DNA of 64,000 nucleotides from Dendronalium phyllosphericum CENA369 (GCF_016056275.1 NZ_JAECZA010000004.1:58572-122571); one strand, 5' to 3'. Positions 35,153 to 44,424 are shown, counted from the stretch's first letter. The notes: generated from the sequence alone by a model not told the origin. A program made the numbers and translations.

Positions 35153-35269
35153 ATGGTGACTTTAAAAATCGTTGTTTATATTGTTGTTGCTTTCTTCGTG
35201 ACTATCTTCGTCTTCGGATTTTTGTCGAATGACCCAGCTCGTAACCCCGGTCGTCGGGATTTAGAGTAG
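35153..35269 (+). CDS. psbI: Photosystem II reaction centre protein I
   Basis: This 38-codon gene encodes [15 protein letters not shown], then [18 protein letters not shown], an almost exact match in length and pattern to PsbI: one membrane helix followed by the invariant [11 protein letters not shown](L/E) stromal tail. PsbI binds the D1/CP43 side of photosystem II and helps early assembly and dimer stability in the thylakoid. GGAG (35141-35144) lies eight bases before ATG. Its stop codon lies in the loop of a hairpin (35255-35276). It is monocistronic by appearance. Confidence 0.96.
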   Translation: MVTLKIVVYIVVAFFVTIFVFGFLSNDPARNPGRRDLE

Positions 35270-35276
35270 AATCCCG
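35255..35276 (+). terminator. Hairpin overlapping the psbI stop codon
   Basis: CGGGATT (35255-35261) and AATCCCG (35270-35276) form a seven-bp stem; the stop codon TAG is in the eight-base loop. The downstream bases (ATAAATTATC) are A+T-rich but not a U-tract, so this may be an RNA-stability element rather than a terminator. Confidence 0.5.
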
Positions 35277-35567
35277 ATAAATTATCCGCGACTGCCGGCA
35301 GGCGGGAAACACAAGACGTTAAAGACACTTGTTTGAACGAGACGGCAGTTGCTATAACGGAGAAATCTCCCGTACATTGTTCGGAAGGGAATTCTCCAAA
35401 GCTCGTTGTTGCTCTAAAACTTGCGAATGAGAGTTTTTTCGGCAACGCAGTGTCTTCTTCCGGGCGGCTTGCTGCATGTAAGCAAAAAGCAAAAGTCGGA
35501 AGGCTAAAAGTGTAATTCATCCTTCCGGCTGTCAATTGGCTATTTGCTAGCTTGATTGTTTCCAAAT

Positions 35568-38147
35568 ATGCTTCATTCAGTTCCACCGCCTACACTGCCT
35601 CCTATCCTCGAACCGATACAACCTGTAAATTACACTACATCTGCTAGCGAACTCCAGTTTCCAGCGCTCGCCCAAGCTAATCCCGGTATCCAAGAAAATA
35701 GAGACTCCAAGCAAAAACGGGAAGCGCCAACAATCCCAAATACAGGTATTGTGGGAAATTCTCAACCAGTAATTTCTAACGATACCGCTCAGTATAATTC
35801 CCTAACTGCTAAACTAGCAGCACCCAATAAACCGGAAACTTTCCCACCAGAATTTTCTCCTCTTGCCGCCTCTAGGAGTGCTGTAAATTTGGGTTCGCCT
35901 CAAGTTGTTGGTTATCCTATGCAGCAGGTTAAAGTTGCTAATTTCGGTGATGTCACTAGTTCAAATAGCGCTGTTGTTCCTAACATCGCAAGCGATCGCA
36001 ACTTCAAGCCAGCGAAAACGCAAGTCTTAGCTGAAGAATTAACCCAACAAATACAACCACTCAATCCGACTGCACAACAATCTTCACAAGAAAATAATCT
36101 CTCTGTTTCTGCTGTCGATCGCGCACCCAATCCAGCAAGTTCTCAGCCAGTAAAAAATATTATAGAGTTTAAGTCTCGCAGCCTCACAAGCGAAGCTTCA
36201 ACACCCACTACTATAGAATTTCAGTCACCAAAGCCAACCCAACCACCTACTACTACTCCCCAAAAGCCTGCACCTGCTAATACGCCACCAACACAGAGAA
36301 TTGTAGAAGTGACATCAGATAGGCAGGAGTATGACGAACAAAGGCGCATTGTCACCGCAGAAGGTAATGTAGTAGTGCGATTTGATGGGGCAGTAGTCGA
36401 TGCCGATCGCTTGCAAGTAAATTTAGATAATTTGATTGCCGTTGGTGAAGGCAATGTGGCATTGACACGCGGCGATCAGATTTTGCGAGGACAACGCTTT
36501 ACTTATAACTTTGTCCAAGACAGCGGCGAACTAGAAAATGGCAGAGGGGAGATTTACATACCCTCAGTATCAACAGACTTCGCTTTTAACTCCACCGATG
36601 TGAGCGCTGGTGGAGTACCACAGCGACCGCCAAGCGATCGCATCAGAGCCAACCAACCCACTGCTGGCGTAAGCAGTCCGGGAGGAATTGACATTGCCTT
36701 GGGTGGTGGCCGAGACGCTAGCAACGTCCCAGCCCAGAAAACAGGTGGTGTAGTCAGGCGGGTACGGTTTGAAGCTAAACACATTGATTTTTATCCACGA
36801 GGCTGGCAAGCCAGGGATGTGCGGCTCACGAATGACCCGTTTTCACCCCCAGAACTAGAGTTACGGGCTGATAAAGTAACTGTGACGCGCGAAGCTCCCT
36901 TGATAGACCGAATTAAAACACAGCGCCAGCGTTTAGTATTTGACCAAAAACTCAGTCTGCCAATTCCTATAGATCAACGAACCATTGACCGTCGGGAGCG
37001 GGAAGTTACACCTACAATAGTGTCCCCTGGTTATGATGGCGATCGCCGGGGTGGTTTATATATCGAACGGAACTTCACACCTTTAAATACCGAACAGGCA
37101 AGCTTTTCCATCACGCCCCAGTTTTTCGTACAAAAAGCCGTACAAGGAGGCGTAGATGATGTTGCATCAGTATTTGGTTTGAAGTCGAGGGTGAATGCTG
37201 TTTTCGGCCCGCGGACTACACTTCAAGGTTCTGGTGATTTAACTAGTCTTGACTTGGGCGAGATAGAAGATAATCTGCGAGCGAGTTTGCGATTACGCCA
37301 GTTATTAGGCAAACCCAATCCCCATATTCTGAATTTAGAATATAGCTACCGCGATCGCCTTTATAACGGTACTCTCGGTTATCAAACCGTTCAGAGTAGT
37401 CTCGGCGGTGTGCTGCTTTCGCCAGTGATTCCTTTGGGTAAGAGTGGTGTTAATCTCACCTATCAAGCAGGCGCTCAATACATCAACGCCAACACCGACC
37501 GCCAAGACTTGCTAAAACCGATTCGAGACAACGATCGCATTTCACTAGGTCGCTTACAAGCCAGCGCTTCTGTCAGTAAAGGCTTTTTACTGTGGCAAGG
37601 GAAACCATTACCACCCACTCCCACACAGGGATTACGATACACAGCCAATCCTGTAGTTCCTTATTTGCAAGCGATCGCTGGGGTGACGGCTACTAGTAGC
37701 TACTACAGCAATGGAGACAATCAAAGCACTTTAACTGGCACAATTGGCTTAGTAGGGCAAATTGGTAACTTCTCTCGTCCTTATTTAGACTACACCGCTT
37801 TTAATATTACTTATTCTCAAGGCTTAAACAGCGGATTATCACCCTTTTTGTTCGACCGCTCTGTTGATAATAGAGTCCTAAGTGCTGGCATTTCCCAACA
37901 AATTTACGGGCCATTTCGCTTAGGCTTTCAAACATCAGTGAATTTAGATACAGGAGAAGAAAGTAGTACTGACTACATTTTAGAATATAGTCGCCGCACC
38001 TATGGAATTACCCTGCGTTATAATCCAGTGTTGGAATTAGGTGGCTTTAGCATTCGGATTAGTGACTTTAACTGGACTGGTGGTACTAATCCATTTTCTA
38101 ATGGCGAAGTTAGGCCAGTTGTGAATGGCGTAGAACAGCAAAATTAA
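35568..38147 (+). CDS. DUF3769 LptD/OstA-like outer-membrane protein
   Basis: The product (859 residues from ATG 35568; a TTG at 35556 is also in frame) has a proline/glutamine-rich low-complexity N-terminal third. An OstA/LptA-like segment follows: IVEVTSDRQEYDEQRRIVTAEGNVVVRF, DADRLQVNLDN, and ILRGQRFTYNFVQDSGELENGRGEIY. The C-terminal half alternates hydrophobic and polar residues (LNLEYSYRDRLYNGTLGYQ, RPYLDYTAFNITYSQG, YGITLRYNPVLELGGFSIRISDFNWTG), as in beta-barrels. DUF3769 is a cyanobacterial family proposed to be related to LptD, the lipopolysaccharide insertion channel. No signal peptide is evident at either start, which is odd for an outer-membrane protein. Confidence 0.83.
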   Translation: MLHSVPPPTLPPILEPIQPVNYTTSASELQFPALAQANPGIQENRDSKQKREAPTIPNTGIVGNSQPVISNDTAQYNSLTAKLAAPNKPETFPPEFSPLAASRSAVNLGSPQVVGYPMQQVKVANFGDVTSSNSAVVPNIASDRNFKPAKTQVLAEELTQQIQPLNPTAQQSSQENNLSVSAVDRAPNPASSQPVKNIIEFKSRSLTSEASTPTTIEFQSPKPTQPPTTTPQKPAPANTPPTQRIVEVTSDRQEYDEQRRIVTAEGNVVVRFDGAVVDADRLQVNLDNLIAVGEGNVALTRGDQILRGQRFTYNFVQDSGELENGRGEIYIPSVSTDFAFNSTDVSAGGVPQRPPSDRIRANQPTAGVSSPGGIDIALGGGRDASNVPAQKTGGVVRRVRFEAKHIDFYPRGWQARDVRLTNDPFSPPELELRADKVTVTREAPLIDRIKTQRQRLVFDQKLSLPIPIDQRTIDRREREVTPTIVSPGYDGDRRGGLYIERNFTPLNTEQASFSITPQFFVQKAVQGGVDDVASVFGLKSRVNAVFGPRTTLQGSGDLTSLDLGEIEDNLRASLRLRQLLGKPNPHILNLEYSYRDRLYNGTLGYQTVQSSLGGVLLSPVIPLGKSGVNLTYQAGAQYINANTDRQDLLKPIRDNDRISLGRLQASASVSKGFLLWQGKPLPPTPTQGLRYTANPVVPYLQAIAGVTATSSYYSNGDNQSTLTGTIGLVGQIGNFSRPYLDYTAFNITYSQGLNSGLSPFLFDRSVDNRVLSAGISQQIYGPFRLGFQTSVNLDTGEESSTDYILEYSRRTYGITLRYNPVLELGGFSIRISDFNWTGGTNPFSNGEVRPVVNGVEQQN

Positions 38148-38918
38148 CGTTAAATGAGGAAGAGTACGAGGGTGGAGGGACAAAGGAGAAAAAGATAATA
38201 CAGAAATTACTCTTATCTCCCTATCTTCTCAGTTTCCCATCCCCTTTTTTTCTCTATTCTCTTCAATTAGTGGCGGGTCTTAATCCCCCAATAAAAGATT
38301 GCTGAATTCTTTCTTTTGACTTCTGAATTCTTCTTCAATAAGAGGCATTAATTTTATCAAGAATAAAAATATATAGCAAACAAATTAAAGGTTAGGACAT
38401 CTTGAAAGCGTAGATGTTAGGAATAGTAATGTTTTACCCCTGCCTTCTGACTCCTGCTATAATTGCCCTTACCGCTGGATAAAAAATATTGATATACAGC
38501 AACAATTATTGATGATCTTTGATTGTTGTTTCAACTAAAAATGTATATTTAGTAAGTTTTTATAAATTTCTAAATAAATATTAACAATAAAATAAATAAT
38601 TTAAAAGAAGGTCAAATAAATTGATTGAAAAAAATATGATAAATATCAAAAAAATAGGGATAATCTCTAAAGGCAGAAATCATAACAACCATTAATTTTG
38701 GACAAAGTTTGATGTCTATAAACTGTTTCTAACTTCAGGGGAGGATTCAGTAATGAAGACTCGGTCGCAATTAGCCTGAAGGAGAAATGAAAGGATTGGG
38801 TATTGGGGATTAGTGATTGGGAAAAAAAAGATGTATGCTATTCATCCCAGTTCCCAATCCCCAGTCGCCAGTCCCTAGTACCTAGCATTTGAAAAATTAA
38901 CAAAGAGCGGAGAATTAT
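38148..38918. other. Non-coding region, 771 bp
   Basis: The region is A+T-rich (long A/T runs at 38520-38700) with GGGTATTGGGGATTAGTGAT-type tandem repeats at 38793-38822 and the inverse units TTCCCAATCCCCAGTCGCC at 38850-38875. These arms are complementary and could form a hairpin before glgP. No ORF or RNA gene was recognised. Confidence 0.55.
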
Positions 38919-41132
38919 ATGACTAGCAGAAGTGCAATCACAGCAGCGCTTCGCTTGAGTGAAAAGTTACCTTTTCCGCTCAAGCGATTAGCAGATTTAG
39001 CTTATAACTATTGGTGGTGTTGGACTAGCGATCGCATAGCGCTATTCCAAACTATCGATCCCCAAGAATGGGAACGGTGCGGGCATAACCCAGTGGCAAT
39101 TTTAGAGGCGGCAAGTTACGAACGTCTGACTCAGTTAGCAGAAGATCCTTTTTATCTCAAGCAAATTTCCGCCCTAGCGCGGGAGTTTGATACTTACATG
39201 GCACAGCAAGATACTTGGGTGAGTCGCGTTGCACCGCAAGTTTCCCCAGACCGCCCCATAGCTTACTTTTGTGCGGAATTTGGCATCCATGAATCTCTAC
39301 CCGTATACTCTGGCGGCTTAGGCATTCTCGCCGGGGATCACCTAAAATCATCATCGGATTTGGGCGTACCGATGGTTGGTGTCGGCTTGTTGTATCGCCA
39401 AGGTTATTTTCGGCAACGCTTAAACCGCCACGGTTGGCAAGAAGATTACTACTTGGATAATCCCTTTCTCCGGATGCCCATAGAGTTAATTAAAAATGAA
39501 CAAGGGGAACCGCTGACCATTAAGTTAGAAATTCGCCAGCGCCAAGTGAAAGTGCAGATTTGGCGAGTGCAAGTAGGGCGGGTGAGTTTATATTTACTAG
39601 ATAGCGATCGCGAAGATAACGATCCCATCGACCGCTGGCTAACTGGACATTTGTACGGCGGTAACTTAGAAACTCGCATCGCCCAAGAAGTTGTCTTAGG
39701 AATTGGCGGTGTCCGGGCATTAGAAGCCTTGGGAATTCAACCTTCCGTCTATCACCTCAACGAAGGACACGCCGCCTTCTGCACTTTAGAAATTGCCAGA
39801 CTCGAAATCGAGCGTACAGGCAAATCTTTCTACGACATTGAAGCCAAAGTCCGGAACAGTTGCGTATTCACGACCCATACACCCGTTCCCGCCGGTCACG
39901 ATGTATTTTCTCCCGATTTAATCGATTCGTACTTTGCCCAGTACTGGCCGCAATTGCGACTTTCCCGCGAGCAATTTTTAGCATTGGGCGCTAGGCGACT
40001 AGGCGATCCTTGGGAACCATTCGGTATGACTGTTTTAGCCTTGCGGATGTGTCGTGCTTGTAATGGCGTGAGTGAATTGCACGGTCAAGTTTCCCGTAAA
40101 ATGTGGACAGTTCTCTATCCACAAAGGTCTGAAGATAAAGTACCAATTGGTTACATTACCAATGGCGTTCATGCACCCACTTGGACTGCTCCTTTATTGG
40201 CTGACCTATACAATCAGTATTTGGGAGAAGACTGGAAAACTCGTGCTGTCGATCCCCAGATGTGGGCGAAAGTTGACGAGATTCCCGACGAGGAACTGTG
40301 GTCGCGGCATCTCATCCTCAAAGAAAGACTAATAGCCTATACTCGCTACAAAGTCAAGAAAGCACGGGAACAGCGCGGAGAAGATTACAAACTCATTCAA
40401 GCCAGTGACAGCCTCCTCGACTCGAATGTATTAACAATTGGATTTGCCAGACGCTTTAGCCCTTACAAACGTGGCGATCTGATTTTGCGGGATGCTCAAA
40501 GGGCATTGAAGATTTTTGATGATGCTAAACGTCCAGTACAAATTATCTTTGCAGGTAAAGCTCACCCAGCCGATGAAGAAGGCAAGCGAATTATCCAGCG
40601 CTTAATGGAATGGTGTCAAAATTCCGGAATTCTCAACCGAGTTGCCTTTATTGAAGATTACGATATTTACACCGGACAAAAACTCGTGCAAGGTGTGGAT
40701 GTCTGGTTGAATAATCCCCGTCGTCCTCTAGAAGCATCTGGTACGAGCGGACAAAAAGTCTGCTTTAACGGTGGTATTAATTGCAGCGTCCTTGATGGCT
40801 GGTGGTGTGAAGGCTACAAAGCTGGCTCAGATGGTAAAGGAATTAACGGCTGGGCAATTGGCGAAGATGCTCATACCAGCGACCAAGAATTACAAGACCG
40901 CATTGATTCGCGATCGCTTTATCAGCTATTAGAAGAGGAAATTGTTCCCCTGTACTACGACCAAGATGCTCAAGGCATTCCCCATCGCTGGGTGCAGATG
41001 ATGAAAGCATCAATTAAGACCAATGCACCGTTATTCAACACAGACAGGATGATTGCTGACTACGTTTCACAAGTCTACGTCCCGGAAATTGCTACGCGTG
41101 TAGAACCAATTTTAGCTAAGGTTCTGCTATAG
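38919..41132 (+). CDS. Alpha-glucan (glycogen) phosphorylase, short type
   Basis: The 737-residue GT35 enzyme begins with a DUF3417-type N-terminal domain (LKRLADLAYNYWWCWTSD) and continues with PIAYFCAEFGIHESLPVYSGGLGILAGDHLKSSSDLG, HLNEGHAAF, TTHTPVPAGHD, NGVHAPTW and GFARRFSPYKRGDLIL. The pyridoxal-phosphate lysine is K613 in EASGTSGQK. It releases glucose-1-phosphate from glycogen. It is shorter than the roughly 850-residue GlgP form and belongs to the bacterial alpha-glucan phosphorylase group. ATG 38919 follows CGGAGAA. A strong terminator follows, so it is monocistronic. Confidence 0.93.
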   Translation: MTSRSAITAALRLSEKLPFPLKRLADLAYNYWWCWTSDRIALFQTIDPQEWERCGHNPVAILEAASYERLTQLAEDPFYLKQISALAREFDTYMAQQDTWVSRVAPQVSPDRPIAYFCAEFGIHESLPVYSGGLGILAGDHLKSSSDLGVPMVGVGLLYRQGYFRQRLNRHGWQEDYYLDNPFLRMPIELIKNEQGEPLTIKLEIRQRQVKVQIWRVQVGRVSLYLLDSDREDNDPIDRWLTGHLYGGNLETRIAQEVVLGIGGVRALEALGIQPSVYHLNEGHAAFCTLEIARLEIERTGKSFYDIEAKVRNSCVFTTHTPVPAGHDVFSPDLIDSYFAQYWPQLRLSREQFLALGARRLGDPWEPFGMTVLALRMCRACNGVSELHGQVSRKMWTVLYPQRSEDKVPIGYITNGVHAPTWTAPLLADLYNQYLGEDWKTRAVDPQMWAKVDEIPDEELWSRHLILKERLIAYTRYKVKKAREQRGEDYKLIQASDSLLDSNVLTIGFARRFSPYKRGDLILRDAQRALKIFDDAKRPVQIIFAGKAHPADEEGKRIIQRLMEWCQNSGILNRVAFIEDYDIYTGQKLVQGVDVWLNNPRRPLEASGTSGQKVCFNGGINCSVLDGWWCEGYKAGSDGKGINGWAIGEDAHTSDQELQDRIDSRSLYQLLEEEIVPLYYDQDAQGIPHRWVQMMKASIKTNAPLFNTDRMIADYVSQVYVPEIATRVEPILAKVLL

Positions 41133-41152
41133 AGCATTTTCAGTTTCCTGGT

Positions 41153-41187
41153 TAGATAAAGGGGTGGGTTATCTACCCCTTTTTTTA
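41153..41187 (+). terminator. Rho-independent terminator after the phosphorylase gene
   Basis: AAAGGGGT pairs with ACCCCTTT and is followed by seven T residues (41181-41187); an alternative TAGATAA/TTATCTA stem overlaps it. Confidence 0.88.
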
Positions 41188-41336
41188 ATAGACTTCTTGC
41201 AAAAGTCGGGAAAAGGGGGAAAGGTTTGTTATTTTCCCTTTCCCCTTTAACCTTTTCCCGTCTGTCAAAAAGACTTTGGCAGACTACTAGAGGTTTGCTA
41301 AAGTCAGAATTATCCGGCAACTCCAAGGATTGGCAA

Positions 41337-42044
41337 ATGGTTAGATACTCGCCCCAAATACAATCCGATTCGTCTCAAAGACATCTGCCTCCGCTTGAAA
41401 GTGGCGATCGCCTCACTCGCCCTGAATTTGAACGGCGTTATGCGGCTGCAACCCATATCAGGAAAGCAGAACTGATTGAAGGAATCGTTTACGTGGCATC
41501 TCCCTCAAGACACGAACAGCATGGCAAACCCCACAGTCGAGTTATAACTTGGTTAGGAGTCTACCAATCACTGACTCCCGGTGTTGATTTGAGCGTTGAA
41601 CCGACAGTCAGACTAGATTTAGATAACGAACCACAGCCAGATGCAGTGCTGTTTATTGAGCCGAACGCAGGCGGACAAACCCGTTTGAGCAGCGATGGTT
41701 ACATTGAAGGCTCTCCCGAATTAATTGTTGAAATTGCCGCGAGTAGTGTGGCGATTGATAGAGGCACTAAAAAACAAGTTTATCGCCGCAATGGGGTGTT
41801 AGAGTACGTAATTTGGCAATCCTACGAGAATCAAATTGAATGGTTTTGCCTAACCGATGGCGACTATCGATTGCTATCTCCCGATGCAGATGGAATTATT
41901 CGCTCTCAGGTATTTCCGGGTTTATGGTTGGCAGTGGAGGAACTATTAAATAATCAGATGGTGCGAGTGTTAGAGGTGGTGCAAGCTGGGTTGAAGTCAC
42001 CAGAACATGCAGCGTTTGTGCAGCAGTTGCAGAAAGAAAAATAG
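41337..42044 (+). CDS. Uma2 family PD-(D/E)XK nuclease-like protein
   Basis: The 235-residue product matches Uma2 (DUF820): LTRPEFERRYAAATHIRKAELIEGIVYV, then LSVEPTVRLDLDNEPQPDAVLFI with the catalytic-type D, and SPELIVEIAASSVAIDRGTKKQVYRRNGVLEYVIW with the E-x-(K) pattern. The restriction-nuclease-like fold is clear, but the biological role of these very numerous cyanobacterial proteins is unknown. The frame is open from 41226, overlapping the previous terminator region; ATG 41337 (MVRYSPQIQ) is the natural start. Confidence 0.87.
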   Translation: MVRYSPQIQSDSSQRHLPPLESGDRLTRPEFERRYAAATHIRKAELIEGIVYVASPSRHEQHGKPHSRVITWLGVYQSLTPGVDLSVEPTVRLDLDNEPQPDAVLFIEPNAGGQTRLSSDGYIEGSPELIVEIAASSVAIDRGTKKQVYRRNGVLEYVIWQSYENQIEWFCLTDGDYRLLSPDADGIIRSQVFPGLWLAVEELLNNQMVRVLEVVQAGLKSPEHAAFVQQLQKEK

Positions 42045-42075
42045 GAGTGCGATCGCCTTTAAATTATTAATTAAT

Positions 42076-42870
42076 ATGCGTATATGGCAAGCCGATTTTT
42101 ATCGAAGTCCGCTACAAGATACATCTGGACAAGTTTTATGGGAGTTGTTAATTTGTGACGCAACTCGTAACTTTGAGTATACAGCTACCTGTCCCCAGTC
42201 AGCAGCGAATTCAAATTGGGTTGCAGAGCAAATTCAGCTAGCAGCTGGCGAACAATTGCCAGATTTGATTCAAGTATTTCGTCCTCAATCTTTGAGTTTA
42301 ATTCAGGCGGCTGGGCGCAATTTAAATATTAATGTCGAACCTACCCGCCGCACTTTGGCATTAAAACAATGGTTGCAAGAAAAGCAATATCCCTTAGCGC
42401 TGGATAAACCACCACCCGCACCATTACCAGAGAATTTGTGGGGGGAAGAATGGCGCTTTGCTACACTTGCGGCTGGTGAACTCGTAGATGTGTTTGCGGA
42501 ACGTTTAATTCCCGTTTTGTCCGTGCCAGAATTTCTTAAACCCATCAATCTGGGCTTGGCATCAACACTTCCTATACCTGGTGTAGTAATTTATGGTGGC
42601 AGGCGATCGCTACGTTTAGCAAGATGGTTAGAACAAGCAAGTCCCGTAGCGCTAAATTATCTAGCTGGTACGCCCGATGGCTTGGTACTAGAAGCTGGTT
42701 TGGTAGACAGGTGGATTGTCGCAACTTTTGAAGATGCAGAAGTTGTAGCCGCAGCTAAAGTTTACGAACAACGCAAGCAACAAAGTCAAGGGTTACATTT
42801 TCTGTTGGTACAGCCTGATGATTCAGGAATGACTTACAGTGGCTTTTGGCTGTTGCAGGCAGAAAAGTAA
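42076..42870 (+). CDS. Tab2/Atab2 family RNA-binding protein
   Basis: The 264-residue protein opens RIWQADFYRSPLQDTSGQVLWELLICD and continues with ATCPQSAANSNWVAEQIQLA, PDLIQVFRPQSLSLI, EEWRFATLAAGELVDVFAERLIPV and VVIYGGRRSLRLARWLEQASPVALNYLAGTPDGLVLEAGLVDRWIVATF. This is the Tab2/Atab2 (DUF1092) family. In plants and algae, Tab2 is needed for translation of photosystem mRNAs (PsaB; also PSII proteins). The frame is open from 42007, but ATG 42076 gives the family start. It lies 31 bp after the Uma2 stop codon. Confidence 0.9.
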   Translation: MRIWQADFYRSPLQDTSGQVLWELLICDATRNFEYTATCPQSAANSNWVAEQIQLAAGEQLPDLIQVFRPQSLSLIQAAGRNLNINVEPTRRTLALKQWLQEKQYPLALDKPPPAPLPENLWGEEWRFATLAAGELVDVFAERLIPVLSVPEFLKPINLGLASTLPIPGVVIYGGRRSLRLARWLEQASPVALNYLAGTPDGLVLEAGLVDRWIVATFEDAEVVAAAKVYEQRKQQSQGLHFLLVQPDDSGMTYSGFWLLQAEK

Positions 42871-43204
42871 TAAGCTGAAAAATATCTAAATTGCATAATC
42901 TAATTAAATGAAACTATAGTGGTGTCGGCTTCTTGCCCACCCTAGCTATGCAAGTTATACCAATTCGTAATTCGTACAGGCGCGGATGGGTAGCTGTTTG
43001 AAATCAAATTTTGGTAAATGAGCTTGAAACCCTTTTAACATCAGGCTTGCGAACAAAATATATCTTTTAGTTGCCGCGCACCTTATCTAGAAAGGGTTTT
43101 AGCTATTTGCTGATTACTGGGTAACAATTTTTTATGCTACTATTACATCATTCGCGCAACAGAACCTTGAAAATCCAATATAGATTGTATTCCAGGCGAC
43201 CGCA
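42871..43204 (+). promoter_or_regulatory. CRISPR leader (334 bp)
   Basis: This A+T-rich stretch precedes the first repeat. The array is read from left to right because the last, truncated repeat is at the right end and the repeats end in ATTGAAAC, as in the transcribed strand of many cyanobacterial arrays. GAAACCCTTTT (about 43032) and GAAAGGGTTTT (about 43091) are inverted repeats flanking a GTTGCCGCGCACC block. No cas gene is in or before it. Confidence 0.6.
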
Positions 43205-44296
43205 GTTGAAATTTCACTTACTCCCTATTAGGGATTGAAACCAGCAATCAACTGCAAAGCTTTATCATAAGTAGTTGAAATTTCACTTACTCCCTATTAG
43301 GGATTGAAACACCCCAAGGGAAACTTTCATACGCAGCGTTCATCCGTTGAAATTTCACTTACTCCCTATTAGGGATTGAAACTATTCAATCGGCAGCTGC
43401 AACGGATTGAAAAGCCTGGTTGAAATTTCACTTACTCCCTATTAGGGATTGAAACGGCGATTTCAAAAACCTGTCGCGGATTAGACATGTTGAAATTTCA
43501 CTTACTCCCTATTAGGGATTGAAACCCTCAAGTTGGACTTCCACCTGTCCACGTGGACAGTTGAAATTTCACTTACTCCCTATTAGGGATTGAAACTTTA
43601 ACAGCAGTGAAAGAACCAGCAGCAGCTTTAAAGAATGTTGAAATTTCACTTACTCCCTATTAGGGATTGAAACTTTAAATAATTCACCTGGTGGTACTTC
43701 CAACCATCGTTGAAATTTCACTTACTCCCTATTAGGGATTGAAACTCTTTACAAGATAATGCTCGAAGAAATTTTGAAAGGTTGAAATTTCACTTACTCC
43801 CTATTAGGGATTGAAACCTACCTTTTTTGCATCTGTATTTACTGATTGTAAGTTGAAATTTCACTTACTCCCTATTAGGGATTGAAACTGCAAAGATGGT
43901 AGGCAATCGCATGTTGTTTGGAGTGGTTGAAATTTCACTTACTCCCTATTAGGGATTGAAACGAGAAGGGCATTTACTTCAATGTGACCAATAGAGACGT
44001 TGAAATTTCACTTACTCCCTATTAGGGATTGAAACTATTTCTACTCTTGCGTATCCCTCTGATGGACCTATGTTGAAATTTCACTTACTCCCTATTAGGG
44101 ATTGAAACGTGCATCTTCTGGGACGACAGCGAGGAACCACGTTGAAATTTCACTTACTCCCTATTAGGGATTGAAACAGTAAACAAACAATCTGATTGTA
44201 GTTTTGAAGATGGTTGAAATTTCACTTACTCCCTATTAGGGATTGAAACAATGCAGCGTATGATTAAGCGATCGCTAATGCCGTTGAAATTTCACT
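43205..44296 (+). CRISPR. CRISPR array: 15 identical 37-bp repeats plus one truncated repeat
   Basis: Fifteen identical 37-bp repeats begin at 43205, 43274, 43346, 43419, 43489, 43560, 43637, 43709, 43781, 43852, 43926, 43999, 44072, 44141 and 44213. Each begins GTTGAAATTTCAC, contains the inverted pair TCCCTA-T-TAGGGA, and ends ATTGAAAC. Fourteen spacers of 32-40 bp separate them (32, 35, 36, 33, 34, 40, 35, 35, 34, 37, 36, 36, 32 and 35). A 33-bp spacer then precedes a truncated repeat (44283-44296) that matches only the first 14 bases. Repeat length and end fit type I-D or III arrays in cyanobacteria, but the subtype is not decided. No cas gene is in the window. Confidence 0.98.
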
Positions 44297-44298
44297 GC

Positions 44299-44332
44299 AA
44301 AAAATCTGCCAATCTCATTAAAAGATTAGCAG
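44299..44332 (-). terminator. Rho-independent terminator of tRNA-Pro, abutting the CRISPR end
   Basis: On the minus strand CTGC-T-AATCT, a seven-base loop and AGATT-G-GCAG form a stem with one mismatch, followed by six T residues (complement of 44299-44304). The U-tract begins two bases after the point where the last CRISPR repeat diverges (44296). Confidence 0.8.
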
Positions 44333-44350
44333 TTAGGGTCTTTTGTAGAA

Positions 44351-44424
44351 TCGGAGCGGCGGGATTCGAACCCACGACCTCCACTACCCCAAAGTGGCGC
44401 GCTACCAAGCTGCGCTACGCCCCG
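44351..44424 (-). tRNA. tRNA-Pro (GGG)
   Basis: On the minus strand, 74 bases form a full cloverleaf: acceptor CGGGGCG/CGCTCCG (one G-T pair), D stem GCGC/GCGC, anticodon stem CCACT/AGTGG with loop TTGGGGT (anticodon GGG), T arm GTGGG-TTCGAAT-CCCGC and discriminator A. CCA is not encoded. Its 3' end faces the CRISPR array. Confidence 0.95.

Noticed and set aside
35333..35515. 60-codon frame between psbI and the DUF3769 gene (TTG start)
   Set aside because: Start is a weak TTG, and part overlaps a CGGAAGG/CCTTCCG inverted repeat; probably non-coding.
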